Below are positions 11,077-23,270 of a DNA stretch of 64,000 nt, piece after piece. Location: positions 40,001 through 104,000 of the forward strand of contig NW_027102738.1 in the NCBI RefSeq assembly GCF_036373705.1. The letters are read 5' to 3'. Position 1 is the stretch's first letter; every line of letters starts with the position of its first letter. The notes under the pieces were generated by a model. It made no database searches and was not told where the DNA came from. It was given only the letters and a program-made list of their open reading frames with translations. Source of the stretch: Amia ocellicauda. Lineage: Eukaryota > Chordata > Actinopteri > Amiiformes > Amiidae. A program made the position numbers and the translations under genes.

Positions 11077-11515
11077 AGGGGGCACCGGCTTACCATGTAA
11101 GCCAACCATTCGAACCCAGGTCCCTACCAACTATTATAGACATAGTGAAGGTCAGGTGCCTGAATAACACCTGAATTCACAGTCACCTCCCTCTGTTAAT
11201 CAACTTCCACCTATTGGTTACCGTCAGTAACCATACTCAATACTGAGTAATACCAATTGTTTTTTTGTTTTAATGTACTTGTGTTATAATATGTAACCTG
11301 TATATGTGCTAGTATAGGATTGTCAATTTGATTGGAATACATTCTGCTTAAATAATGAACTATTAGTTTGTTTTCTTTGATTTCTCGGGGTCATGAATGG
11401 TGAAGTCCACTGTTGAATTCTGTTACATAACTTTGAGATAAATGCTTAACGTCTTATTTTGTCTTGAAGGGGATAACGCCCTAGTCGACCTCAGTCCCAT
11501 TCAAGAAAGGGGGTA

Positions 11516-13345
11516 TGTAGCGTTATGTTGGGTGTATTTGGATAAGAGTATTTGGGCTCTGAGCTGAAGCACGGATCTAAAGAAGACCTCTCCCCCCCAA
11601 AGTTATCAGATTTCCTTAGCTCATCAGCTTGGAACTGGTTTGCATCAAATTGACAGTTTTGGGGAGGATGGCACCGAGAAGAGTCCAAATAGTTTGTTAT
11701 TCTGCTATGAGATGTCTGGAGAAAGGGGCCTGTAGGTGATAAAAACTCTTTGAAGTGGATGAGAGCCGAAATCCCGACATAGAGCTACGAACCCAGGCCA
11801 ACCGGCATTTCCAAAAGATGGCATGGATTGACATCAGTCATAAATCAAGCCCCCCTCCAATAGGACACTGGGGGCTGAAACCGAAATCCAATCTCAAGAA
11901 CTCAGGAACCAATCACCTATTGATCTGATAGACTATAAAGGACAAACACGGCCTTTCTTTCTCTCTCTCTCTCACCTGAACCAGTAACTCGCTGCCACAG
12001 CTCAACCTGTAGCTCTGTTGCCCGAACCGGAACCAGAAACCAACCAAGTCTTTGCCGGCAACAGAAGAGTTAAACTGGGAGAAGGAGATTGAGCCGTACA
12101 AAGAATTCTTTTAAAGGACTTTATTAAATAAAGAACTTTACAGACTGCGCTGCCCGCCTGTGCCCACCTGATCAGTGGAGTTTTACAGCTGGACAAATGA
12201 CTAAGTCGACTGAATACGAAAGTGTCAGTCATTTAAATAGCTATTTGAGTTTTAAGAAACTTGACCCTTGGAACAAACAGGGCCCTGCTTTCCTCAAAGA
12301 CTTTGTCTTCAAGTAACTACGGTGGAAACCTGCTTACAAAGAAGATTTTGTGCACAACCTTGGAGCCTTCAAACCAGTGGAAAATCTGTTTGGAAACGAC
12401 TCTATTTCGCGAAACCCCAACTTCCAGGTGCATCGACTGAGTGGAAGTTCTTGGACAAAGCCGAACCGGACTGCCTTTGTTCCAAACCACACGGACCTCG
12501 TGCCGTGTGCTGTTATCTGAGCCCGAAGGCAGAGAGGCCTCTCTGCGACGAAGTTCAGATAAGTTTAACAGTTTGGAGTTCATGATTCATGACATTTGAG
12601 AAATCAATTAGAAATGTTAATCTGTGATTCATAACTCTAGAATGTGTAATATCATTTAGTTTTCTTAAATATAAATGTGTGTTGCATTAAACTGTTTTGT
12701 TGATAATTTTAGAAATAAAATCTGTCAACGCCGAGAAATATCTTCTCATTCCTGTTTAACTGTTTAGTCTGAAATTGACACAAGTTAATAGACACCAGAT
12801 TATAGGTGGCCCTGCCTATCCTTAATCATTGAATAATAATCAGTTAAGGGAAATTGTGGTAACAAGTAATGATAGGATCTTTCTCTCCACCTAAACGTTA
12901 ATGAGAGTGATATATATATAACGAGAAGTTACCTGACATAAATACTAACCTGCGTAGTTATTTAATGTCTGACTAATAATACTAACAAGAGACTCACCTT
13001 CATCTTACTAACTGGTATTGTAGTCAATGTGTTTATAACCTCTTTTGTTTAACGATTTGTGTTATCATATGCGATCCCATGGTCTTTGATTTGGTCACGG
13101 AAGTGATTTGTCTTTGATTTGTTGATATAGAGTTGAATTTTAATTAGTTTTTCCCTTTTGTATAATTAGTGTAGTGCTACATTTAGTCTTTGTTTTGAAT
13201 AAATTTGACAATTTATATCTTTGGAATTGGTGTCTGTGTCCAATTATTACAGAAATTGAGTTCTACAAGATTCCAGGATTCGTGATAAGGTGATACTATA
13301 AATTCACTTCTTTAATTGAAATTTATAAGTGTACCTTACGCTACA
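11516..13345 (+). repeat. 3' LTR of the nested element, about 1.83 kb
   Basis: Full-length LTR beginning TGTAGCGTTATG and ending TTACGCTACA. Related LTRs are at 675-1018 (fragment), 19587-21400 (full length, minus) and 32400-33924 (fragment, minus), so this family is the most repeated LTR in the window. Confidence 0.8.
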
Positions 13346-13604
13346 GGTGGAACGGGAGCTTCGTGCCCTGGATGTGCATCCCACAAATCTCCATCAACTG
13401 CAAGATGCTATCCTATCAATATGGGCCAACATTTCTAAAGAATGCTTTCAGCACCTTGTTGAATCAATGCCACGTAGAATTAAGGCAGTTCTGAAGGCGA
13501 AAGGGGGTCAAACACAGTATTAGTATGGTGTTCCTAATAATCCTTTAGGTGAGTGTATATGGAAAAGGAACAATATGTGTACATCTCTGCATATGGTGCC
13601 CTAA

Positions 13605-13835
13605 CAGATGTGCAAGTTAAATGACAGACAGACACTCACACACACTTTCAAAGACAGACAGACAGACAGACACTCACACACACTTTCACACACTCACTTT
13701 CACAGACAGACAGACACAGACACAGACACACTCACTTTCACACAGAGACAGGCACATTTTCACACAGAGACAGACACACAAACACACACAAACAGACACA
13801 GACACATACTTTGACAGACAGACAGACAGACAGAC
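13605..13835. repeat. Compound CA/CAGA microsatellite
   Basis: Interleaved (CA)n, (CAGA)n and TTTCACACA words. The complement, with GTGTGAAAGTG words, is found at 28240-28400 and 31980-32090. Open frames here are low-complexity translations. Confidence 0.85.
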
Positions 13836-14465
13836 ACATGCATATTATGGGTCTTTGTTGGGTAGTGAAATGGGTAGCATCAGTCGCAGTGTGGGTAATG
13901 TCAGGGAGCCAATCATAGTCCCCGTTATTTGCATATCGTGGCGCAAAGCATTCTGGGAAAAGCAACTAAACACGTTTAGTCATGTATTTGTCCATAGTTT
14001 ACACATGAGATGAAAGAGACAGTATGACGTGTTGAGCACCTAGGATTCCTCATGTGTATGTGAGGGGCAGAGGAACCGGATCCCAAGTGTGCGTCCCAGG
14101 TGCTATAGGTTTCAAAGCATGCAGGGGAATAGGCACCCCACCCTGACACGTATATAAGATTGGATAGGGAGATATAAATAGCAATGGGGAGACTCTTGTA
14201 CTTGGTGTGGCTCTATCCATATAGTGGGGCCAGCAGGTGCAGCAATAGAAGCTCAGCCTGGGGAGACTGGATTTAGCATTTCCTCTCCATTTTGATAACT
14301 ATACATAATCATTTCTGAAAAATACTTCTATGATACCTATGTATGTTTTTTACTTGTACTATATTATACTATCAAGTATCAGTGTACAAATACAATGTGA
14401 CCTGTTACATTAATACAGAGGCCACGGAAGGCCAGATCACTAATAGCCACTGTCCCCTGATATTA
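13836..14465. repeat. Unclassified duplicated segment with octamer and TATA motifs
   Basis: Also present inverted at 31356-31985. Contains ATTTGCAT (near 13930), the octamer used by POU factors, and TATATAA (near 14155) followed by GATATAAATAG. That layout could be a promoter or part of an old LTR. I tested U1, U2, U4, U5, U6, U7, U11, U12 and U3 from memory and recognised none. No coding frame is supported. Confidence 0.35.
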
Positions 14466-14889
14466 CACTTTTTTACAATCACTTTGGCACTCATTTCAGA
14501 ACCTTGATGTCATTTTTCAAAACTCTAGACACTAAACTCACACCCGATGATCAAAATGCACATTTTTCAAAACTCTAACACTTTTTTACAATTGCTTGGA
14601 TACAATACACATCAACCTCAGATCATTTGTTCATTGAACTAAAATGACACAACTTAACATCAAAGTATTACCATTTCAAAATGCAATTCACACATTACAT
14701 CTGAGATCACTGTCTATTCATTTCATTACAAAGATCTAACTATCAATTGATACAGCTGCTCAAAATGATAAGTGACTGTTGCATTACTCTTAATGCATAG
14801 TTTTATGGAAACTGACAAACAGTATTCCATGTTTCGATCATGAAAGTTTCAGGATAATGAGATCCATTGACACCAATAACCGAGGAGCA

Positions 14890-16966
14890 TGGTTTCTTAG
14901 GGTTACCATAGACTTGACTGTGTCTTCTTGTTTGTGAAGGAACAGGACTGTGTTTTCCTGTCTGGGTTCCCGCAGGCTTAAGTGGGTTTGACCTACTATT
15001 AGAAAAAAAAAAAAAAGGAGCGCTAATTAATTGTTCAATATCTGATACGCCGGTGATAATATAAAATAACATGTTTATAGTTTATAGAAGTTTATAGTGT
15101 TTATGGTAAATGAAGAAAAGTCATTAAGTTATATACAAGTTCTATAAATGCAAACATTGAAAAGCATGTTTGTTGTTATTCCTATATAGGATTTAGTATT
15201 ATTTGTGTTTTCTTGTTTTTTGCTATGTTTTCTCCCCTGTCGTTTATTGTTATTTTGCGGGCTTGCACGCCTTGGTTGTTGTGTACAAAACGATACATAG
15301 AAAATGGGAAAACGTGTTACTGTGTGGGAACAGCTCTAGTAAGACGGGCGACCCGCCACTTAAAGGTACACATGTAAGGTACATGTATGATAACTATGGA
15401 GTGAAGCGGTGCGTTTGACTGGACAATAGGTGACAGAAAATTAAGGTTTCCAGAAGATGGGACTTTTGATTCAGATAGACTTGAGCACCTAAAAACGGTT
15501 TTGCAAAATAGGAATACAAAGCATTAAAAAATGAGAAACCAAAGCTAGCTATCTTAAAACATTTGTTAGAGAAAAGAAAGAAAAGACAACAGGCATAATT
15601 CAATCTGAATGCCCCGAAGACAAATTAAAAATATATATATATGTTTTTCAGTATAAATGACAGTCCTCAAGATACTGAAGGAAAATTACTAGATAAGTAA
15701 TAAATAAGGGTAGTTTGAGACACTGCAGGTCAATATAACATGCCAACCAAAACCATGGTATCTGAATTTACTATGGATATAAATTAATATGTGTCTCTTT
15801 GTATGTTTGTACGTTTTCAGTTTGCGCAAGGTAAATGTCCATATTTTGACTTTTTCATGTACTGTATAGTCCAGAATATGACTAAGAGAGTCATAAGTCA
15901 CAAATAGTTACAGAATGATAGCTAAAAAACGCCAGTTAAATATGTTGTAATAACAGACCTACAAGAAAGTCAGCATTTAACTGTACACAGAATGCTATTG
16001 CAAACAGAAATAATAATACAAAATTAAGTTATTTAAATAGGTCTTACGAATACAGAAGTTAAAAGTAACATGTTAGAAATGGAATTAGAGCCAAATTTAG
16101 AAATAGGAATCCGAGGCAACCACAAACATTCGGTGAAGGTTTCTTACATATTGATAAATAGATAACCAGATACTCCAGGAAATTAACGATGTGCTCATTT
16201 GGAAGCTATGAGTTCCACAATGAAGAGTTTTTAAATCCCTAGAAATAGATCCCTAAATACAATGTGTAGGTAAGAAATTAACTATTGATCAGTTCAATCT
16301 GGATTCGGGAACAGTTCTTCTGAACCTGTACTGGTGTAGATTGGACTTCAATAGGAGGAAGTGACACAATAAAGACATGAGCCGCGCAGGAGGACAGTCT
16401 TAGTGCCCACGCAGGTTCTTAGTTGGGGAAATCATTGACTGGACACATTTTTTGAAAATGTGCTTTCCTGAAGTACCTGGACATCATTATTGAGATCAAT
16501 GAAAAGGCTTATTTTCCAAAGATTAAATACATTCATTAACTACAATAATGTAGTGAAATGTATATAAATAGTAATAATACAAATCGATCAAATATAACTT
16601 GCATTTTCTTGTAAGAAATTAGGAATAGGAGAAAGAACAGCTGTTGGGATGCAGTGCGATGTTATCCAAAATTGAAAGCGGTTGAGAAAGGAGAGTTTGT
16701 TCTGTGTGAGACAAATGTACTGCCACGAGAGACTCTGATGGTGATTGACTGGAATATGAGGGAAAATAATGAAGTTACTACAGGTATAACTAAAGGTGTA
16801 ACATAACTAATTTAATGAAACATAGTCATGGCAAGTTATAAAACTGTTTGGAAATAGTCCTTTCACAAACAGAAATACCCTATCAATTAGGAAGAGGGGG
16901 GCAGGGGGCAAGGGCCGTATGTGCTCCTCTGCTCCCCCTGTTCGCCTGAGCAGACAAGCAGCCTGA

Positions 16967-17030
<64 letters not shown>

Positions 17031-19371
17031 CAGAGACAAGGCAGAGACTGTAAGTACGTGTAAGGGTTCATAACTTATTACAAACAGAGCAAGAGTGTAA
17101 TGAATGGTAATTTACACTGCTTGTATTAATAATGATAATAATATTGATGTTGATACAGACGAATACGTCACATACTAGATGACAACCGCATAAAACTAAT
17201 AATAATGAAAATAGGAATAATAGGAGTATGGAAATAATTTCAAATTATGGTTTATTGGTAAAAAATGAATTGAGAAACAAAGATTAATAACTGCCATCAT
17301 TTACCCAACTACTATTAACTATGGTGTTGAAGGAGCTGCTGTAATAGTTATTGTAATGTTCTCAGGTATTTAAGTTAGATAAAAGGACAAAGATAAGCAC
17401 ATTGTTTTGAAACTTTGACAACTCCACACAAAAAGAGTATCTACACTAGGAAGTAAAGCTGATTCAATAAACACAGGAGATATGATGCTGCTGACGACAG
17501 CTGAGTGCTGTACTGAAATAATTTGAAAAATGAGATAAATTGGAATCAAGATTATTATTATTTTGAATTGTCCCTTTACTAGAAACCTTATAGATTGTGC
17601 GAATGTCAACTAATGTGATAGAGATGCCTTTTATAAGGACGATCTCTGATGTTGTGTGAACCACACATTGTGTCTTCAGACTGATTTATTCCACATGGCA
17701 GATATGCATATTATGAATCGTGTCCTGAAGGAACCGATGTCTGACCCATATGGAGAAGATGCTGGTGTTCTTGTTGAGACACAGTAGGCCGAGGGCGCGG
17801 CTTTAAAGACAGCCTCACAGCAACTTGAACAGACCAATGCTGAGGTCCACTACGCTGAAGTGATGCTTGACTCAGTGGAGAAATAAGTTAAAATACTATA
17901 ATTAAAGGTTTTCCAGATTATAGGAATCTACAATATATTGTGAAACTGCTCAGATGACGTCCGCAGTAGCACATATTCTTCTATTGATAGTTTAATTTAT
18001 AATGTACTATTAGTGGAGATGTCACATTATTCAAATGAATAGAATGACAGCCATGAAGTCAGAATCAGTCCATTGCCCTTCACTTAAGATTTGTACAATG
18101 TATAATGTTTATAAATCAAAACGCAACAAATATATGTACAATACAGTTTACAAACTGAATTTGTAAAAAAGAATGTTTTGCTGACTTTTGTATTCTCTTT
18201 GAAGCAACAAAATGTATGTGTTATGTATGTCGTAACTAGGGTTTGACTTTTATGACCTGGGGCTGGATGAAATTTAATTTGAGATGCACTGTAAAAGCTC
18301 CAGGAAATTGCAACTGGCCACTGCACCTTCCATAAGAGAGCTCAAACATTTGCTAATGCATTGGTTGCCTCACAGGCACTCTTTCCCTGGTTTGCCCATG
18401 TGGCGCATGGTGTTGGCCACACGGGCAAAGGGGGGATGTGTGCATCAGTCTTTTAAATTGGTTTGCCCCAGGTTTTATAGTAACAGCTTAGCAATATTGT
18501 AGAACTTGCCACATTTGTCAAGCTCATAATCCTGCAATATGCAAATAGATTGTGTTCAAAAGCTTAAATGTTGTGGATATGAATATATACTTGTAATAAT
18601 ATATAGGTGTTCTAAATGGGTTGAAGCCTATCCCGTAGGAAGGCTGAAGTAGTAAAAGTAGCAAAAATACAGTTAAGGGATGTTATATGTAGATTTCGCA
18701 TTCCAGGGAAATTTCCAGTGATAGGAACACTCACTTCACTGGGACAATAGTGCAGGAACTATGCAAAGCCCTGCGAGGTAAACAACATTTTCACTGCCCC
18801 ATCAGGCTCAGTCAGCTGGAGCAGTGGAGAAACAAAATGGGATATTAAAGAATAAGCTGTCTAATATATGCAAACAAACAGGACTCAAACGTCCAGATCC
18901 CCTTCCTATAGTCCTAATGACAATGAAATCGTCAGCAAATTGAGAAAAACAGGTCTTTCTCCGTGTGAGATTATTATGGGATGACTTATGAGACTCTCCA
19001 TCACTCCTCCATTGTCTGTAAGGGAAATGGACATCCACTTGATGGATGATGCTATGTTGTCTTTTTGTATGGGACTAACACGTGCTTTCGAAGCTGTCCA
19101 TTCACAGATGAAAGCCGCCCAGACTGAACCATCCCAGCAGGTTTACCACCCCTTCCAGCAAGATGACTGTGTATATCAAAGCACACAAGAGAAAGTCCTC
19201 CCAACAGCCCAGGTGGACAGGGCCCTACCAGGTGCTCCTGACCACCCACACAGCTGTGAAGTGCCTAGGAACGACGACATGGATCCACTCCTCACACTGC
19301 AAACTTGCCAATCGAGGCGATCAGCACAACCCTGGTGGAGAACAGAGGGATAAAGGAATTGTTCTTCCACA
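14890..19371 (+). mobile_element. Broken endogenous retrovirus-like fossil
   Basis: Lies inside the IS630-like transposon at the point where the inverted copy has a solo LTR (30418-30845). The clearest part is 18290-19370, an integrase-like region: a segment like the zinc-binding end, a catalytic-core-like stretch around 18600-18850, and a C-terminal region with RWTGPYQVLLTT, typical of gamma- and epsilon-like retroviruses. A gag-like stretch may lie near 15400-15560. The end motif GTTCTTCCACA is shared with the solo LTR. Many breaks (well over five), so old or fast-decayed. The interior 15600-18280 is otherwise unassigned AT-rich DNA. Confidence 0.55.
16966..17027. repeat. (GA)n microsatellite
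   Basis: About 30 uninterrupted GA units within the provirus-like region. Confidence 0.95.
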
Positions 19372-19586
19372 TCAGATTTGACATTACTGTATGTATGCAG
19401 GCCCTTGTAATTGCTTTTCCAATACTGCCAACTGGTTATTGATGATTGATTTCACATTGTGGTACGAGTATCGAGTGAAATGCGTGCTATCCACCTCAAC
19501 AACACAGCGATAACATGGAGCCGGCAGGTGATCCAGGTCACAATAGAGGTCAAGCAGTGGGAGGAGGAAGACGTGGTGGTCAAAGG

Positions 19587-21400
19587 TGTAGCGTAAGGTA
19601 CACTTATAAAATTCAATTAAAGAAGTGAATTTATAGTATCACCTTATCACGAATCCTGGAATCTTGTAGAACTCATTTTCTGTAATAATTGGATGCAGAC
19701 ACCAATTCCAAAGATATAAATTGTCAAATTTATTCAAAAACAAAGACTAAATGTAGCACTACACTAATTATACAAAAGGGAAAAACTAATTAAAATTCAA
19801 CTCTAGATCAACAAATCAAAGACAAATCACTTCCGTGACCAAATCAAAGACCATGGGATCGCATATGATAACACACAAATCATTAAACAAAAAAGGTTAT
19901 AAACACATTGACTACAATACCGGTTAGTAAGACGAAGGTGAGTCTCTCATTAGTATTGTTAGTCAGACATTCAATAACTATGCAGGTTAGTATTTATGTC
20001 AGGTAACTTCTCGTTATATATATATCAGTCTCATTAACGTTTAGGTGGAGAGAAAGATCCTATCATTACTTGTTACCACAATTTCCCTTAACTGATTATT
20101 ATTCAATGATTAAGGATAGGCAGGGCCACCTATAATCTGGTGTCTATTAACTTGTGTCAATTTCAGACTAAACAGTTAAACAGGAATGAGAAGATATTTC
20201 TCAGCGTTGACAGATTTTATTTCTAAAATTATCAACAAAACAGTTGAATGCAACACACATTTATATTTAAGAAAACTAAATGATATTACACATTCTAGAG
20301 TTATGAATCACAGATTAACATTTCTAATTGATTTCTCAAATGTCATGAATCACAAACTCCAAACTGTTAAACTTATGTGAACTTCGTCGCAGAGAGGCCT
20401 CTCTGGCTTCGGGCTCAGATAACAGCACACGGCACGAGGTCCGTGTGGTTTGGAACAAAGGCAGTCCGGTTCGGCTTTGTCCAAGAACTTCCACTCAGTC
20501 GATGCACCTGGAAGTTGGGGTTTCGCGAATGTAGAGTCTTTTCCAAACAGATTTTCCACTGGTTTGAAGGCTCCAAGGTTGTGCACAAAATCTTCTTTGT
20601 AAGCAGGGTTCCACCGTAGTTACTTGAAGACAAAGTCTTTGAGGAAAGCAGGGCCCTGTTCGTTCCAAGGGTCAAGTTTCTTAAGACTCAAATAGCTATT
20701 TAAATGACTTTCGTATTCAGTCGACTTAGTCAATTGTCCAGCTGGATGCCTGGGCACAGGCGGGCAGCGCAGTCTGTAAAGTTCTTTATTTAATAAAGTC
20801 CTTTAAAAGAATTCTTCGTACGGCTCAATCTCCTTCTCCCAGTTTAACCCTTCTGTTGCTGGTAAAGACTTAGTTGGTTTCTGGTTCCGGTTCTGGCAAC
20901 AGAGATACAAGTTGAGCTGTGGCAGCGAGTTACTGGTTTAGGTGAGAGAGAGAGAGAGATGCCGTGCGTTACCCTTTATACGCCTGTCAGATCAATAGGT
21001 GATTGGTTCTTTAGTTTGTGAGATTGGATTTCGGCTTCAGCCCCCAGTGTCCTATTGGAGGGGGGCTTGATTTATGACTGATGTCAATCCATGCCATCTT
21101 TTGGAAATGCCGGTTGGCACGGGTTCGTAGCTCTGTGTCGGGATTTCGGCTCTCGTCCATTTCAAAGAGTTTTTATTTCCTACAGGCCCCCTTCCCCAGA
21201 CATCTCACAGCAGGGATTCCAAGCTATTTGGCCCATTCTTGGTGCCATCCTCCCAAGACTGTCACTTTGATGTAAACCAGTTCACATGCTGATGAGTTAA
21301 GGAAATCTGATAAATTTGGGGGGGAGAGGTCTTCTTTAGATCAGTGCTTCAGCTCAGAGCTAAAATGCTCTTATCAGAATACACCCAACATAACGCTACA
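19587..21400 (-). mobile_element. Solo LTR fossil, about 1.81 kb
   Basis: Full-length relative of the LTR at 11516-13345, in reverse orientation. Flanks are CAAAGG on the left (inside the transposase gene) and CTGGTT on the right (start of the right arm), which do not match, so there is no visible target duplication. This fits recombination between two LTRs at different places more than simple loss of one internal region. Confidence 0.8.
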
Positions 21401-22640
21401 CTGGTTAATTCTGTTCTGGGAAAACCACAATCCTGCAGGTTTAATAAGTCTCTCTACACATCAGTCCCTGAGTACCTTCAATCAATGGTCATTTTGACCA
21501 ATTAAGCCCAAGAATTGAGTCAATTAAGTTGTCATGGACTACCCAGTGAAGACGTGAACTCACGACTAGGTCACACTGTGAGCTCACCAGAGCAGACATT
21601 ACACTGAGCTCACTGTGAGCTCACTTAGCGCTTTTCCAGCGACATGGTGCCGGTGCTGGAGCCGGAGCTGGTGCTCGGCCTGGGATCCAGCTGATCTTTT
21701 TTGAACCGGCCCGCTTTTCCACCGGTTTTGACGTCACTGGATGTGGGCGTTCCCAAGCATGGAGTAGAAGTGGAGAAACACAGCAATAGTAATCAGCACC
21801 GAGGCGACTGCGTCTTTAAACCCCATTTAACATCACAATCAAACTCATTCCGCGTCTATGGCAAATCGTAACCCTAATGTTACAAATGTTCCCTAAACAC
21901 CTATTTTGCAGGATCAATATAAAATTATTAGGATTTTTTAAACTTTTACTGACACACATAGTTAATAGCAATGTGTTATAACTTTACCGAAAATAATAAT
22001 CTGTATATCTTTAATTGTTTAGACGTTATTAAGATATAATGCATCTTTCACATAGGGAACATTTGTAACATGTTAGGAAAAACAAACAAATGATTTGAAA
22101 ATATTCATAATTACAGCATACAATTTGTCAGGCTTCATAACAATGGTATTTATAACATACTCTGTAAAAATCAAGCAAATAGCATTTGTGGTTCATGAGA
22201 AAATATGTATATATAATCAAAGCTATCAGACTATAGCAGCCGGTGCATGAAGACACATACGATTATACAGCATTATTTGGCAGCTTCGCAAGACCTAATT
22301 TTAAACGTTGTTGGTAAGTTAGATAATTAGTGGGGACCCGCTATTTGCAGTTCTTCCCCTCCATAATTGCTAAAATAAAGTTTTACTGACATTTTATTGA
22401 CCCTACCACTGCATAGGGCACATCTGTAACATGAACACTACTGAATGGCACATACATTGAAAACTACGGAGAACTGAGACAAATCCACTTTACACTTCAT
22501 AAATAATCTTAAAACGTTTCCAACCAAGGCAACACCCACTTGAAATACGTTCATTCTCATTTTTGGTAAACAAAAAGAGAGATTGTTACATATGTTCCCT
22601 ATGATGCATCTACAGAGAGATAGAGACAGACAGACACTAA

Positions 22641-23270
22641 CTCTCTCTCTCTCTCTCTCTCAGCTGGGAGTGTGTGGGAGGGGTCTGCAGTGAGCGGGAG
22701 TGCTGCTGAGAGCTCTGTCCTTTGGCTGCGTTTTTTTGTTGCTTTACTTTTTTCAGTTTGTTTATTTTGTCTTCTGTTTTCAGTGCTTTTCTTATTGTGG
22801 GGGAACAGGGGAGGGGAGGGGGGAGTACCGGTAGTTCTTCCCGGGTCGGGGGGTCGGACCCCCTGAATGCGTCTTTTGAAAAACTGACCCGACGCCATGG
22901 AGTCAAGATCGCTCCGGTGCAGTTCTGCCCCCTAGAGCAGTGTGTGTTAGCGGTTGGGGAGGTAGCAGGGTGTGAAAATATCAAGTCTGCTGCCATTGTT
23001 ATCTTCTTAAAAACCACTGATCTGCTCAATCAGCTAGTGGCTAATGGCACAGTGTTAGACGACACTTTCACCCCGGTGTTGCCGCTCGCTGCTCCTGCCC
23101 GGAAGGTAACGCTGTCTAACGTCCCTCCGTTCATCCGCACCGGCTCGGGCAGCTGATGTCCGGCATTAAGAGGGTCCCGCTGGGCTGCAAAGCCCCGCAA
23201 CTGAAACACGTCGTGTCCTTCCGAAGGCAGCTGTATATGATCCTCAATAACATCAATGAGGATCTTAATG
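22641..23270 (+). pseudogene. Tx1-clade LINE ORF1, right-arm copy
   Basis: Same ORF1 as 4441-5925, here on the plus strand. It begins directly after a (CT)10 run (22641-22661). The frame 22722-23156 carries SFEKLTRRHGVKIAPVQF and FLKTTDLLNQLVANG; the shifted frame from 23156 carries LGCKAPQLKHVVSFRRQLYM. It is cut at 23270 and fused to antisense BEN exon 6, so the zinc knuckle seen in the left copy is gone. The shared frameshift at the CTGATG (near 23155) shows the damage predates the inverted duplication. Confidence 0.7.

Larger units (their letters stand above)
8247..13345 (+). mobile_element. LTR retrotransposon fossil, gag plus protease-like, nested in Tc1
   Basis: Runs from TGTAGCGTTATG to CTTACGCTACA and is flanked by a 4-base duplication GGTG (8243-8246 and 13346-13349); the empty site is preserved in the Tc1 copy at 57 kb. 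Parts: a 5' LTR shorter than the 3' LTR, a long gag-like frame, a protease-like segment, and a 3' LTR of about 1.83 kb. No reverse transcriptase, RNase H or integrase is recognisable, so it probably depended on a relative. The LTRs differ at about 1% of shared bases by eye, suggesting a young insertion. Broken, with a few breaks in the internal region. Probably Ty3/Gypsy-related, judged from gag style only. Confidence 0.8.
7258..13555 (+). mobile_element. Tc1-like DNA transposon, copy A, split by an LTR element
   Basis: Ends CACTCACCTAAAGGATTATT (7258) and the inverse AATAATCCTTTAGGTGAGTG (ending 13555), each next to a TA, which is the Tc1/mariner target. The transposon itself occupies 7258-8246 and 13346-13555. 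Transposase pieces from 7406 show a helix-turn-helix region (GARRAGLSISQSAQLLGFSR), WSDESRF with the first catalytic Asp, FQQDN with the second, and NPIEHLWDV with the Glu. It is inactive: an extra base near 7637 shifts the frame, further shifts lie around 7900-8050, and 5.1 kb of foreign DNA sits at 8247. A second copy without that insertion lies at 57234-58371. Confidence 0.85.
13557..14889. repeat. Left copy of a second inverted duplication
   Basis: Repeated in reverse complement at 30930-32162. It spans a short Tc1-transposase scrap (13580-13622), a CA/CAGA microsatellite, a 620 bp unclassified segment and the 5' end of an IS630-like transposon. Because the DNA flanking the transposon is shared too, this is a duplication of a locus and not two separate insertions. 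The match resumes at 19372-19586 beyond a provirus. Confidence 0.8.
14466..19586 (+). mobile_element. IS630/Tc1-like transposon, 5' part, interrupted by a provirus
   Basis: Starts at CACTTTTTTACAATCACTTT next to a TA (14464-14465), with subterminal repeats of the word CATTTTTCAAAACTCTA. The 5' leader runs to 14889 and the match resumes at about 19372-19586, including the transposase start near 19515 (MEPAGDPGHNRGQAVGGG, Gly/Arg-rich). The element is cut at 19587 by an LTR, so the helix-turn-helix and DDE parts are missing. A more complete copy is at 29107-31355. Confidence 0.65.

Noticed and set aside
15070-18280. Host exons in the AT-rich region, for example around 17700-17900
   Set aside because: Short frames with no consistent splice sites, lying inside a region with retrovirus-like remains; not enough to call a gene.
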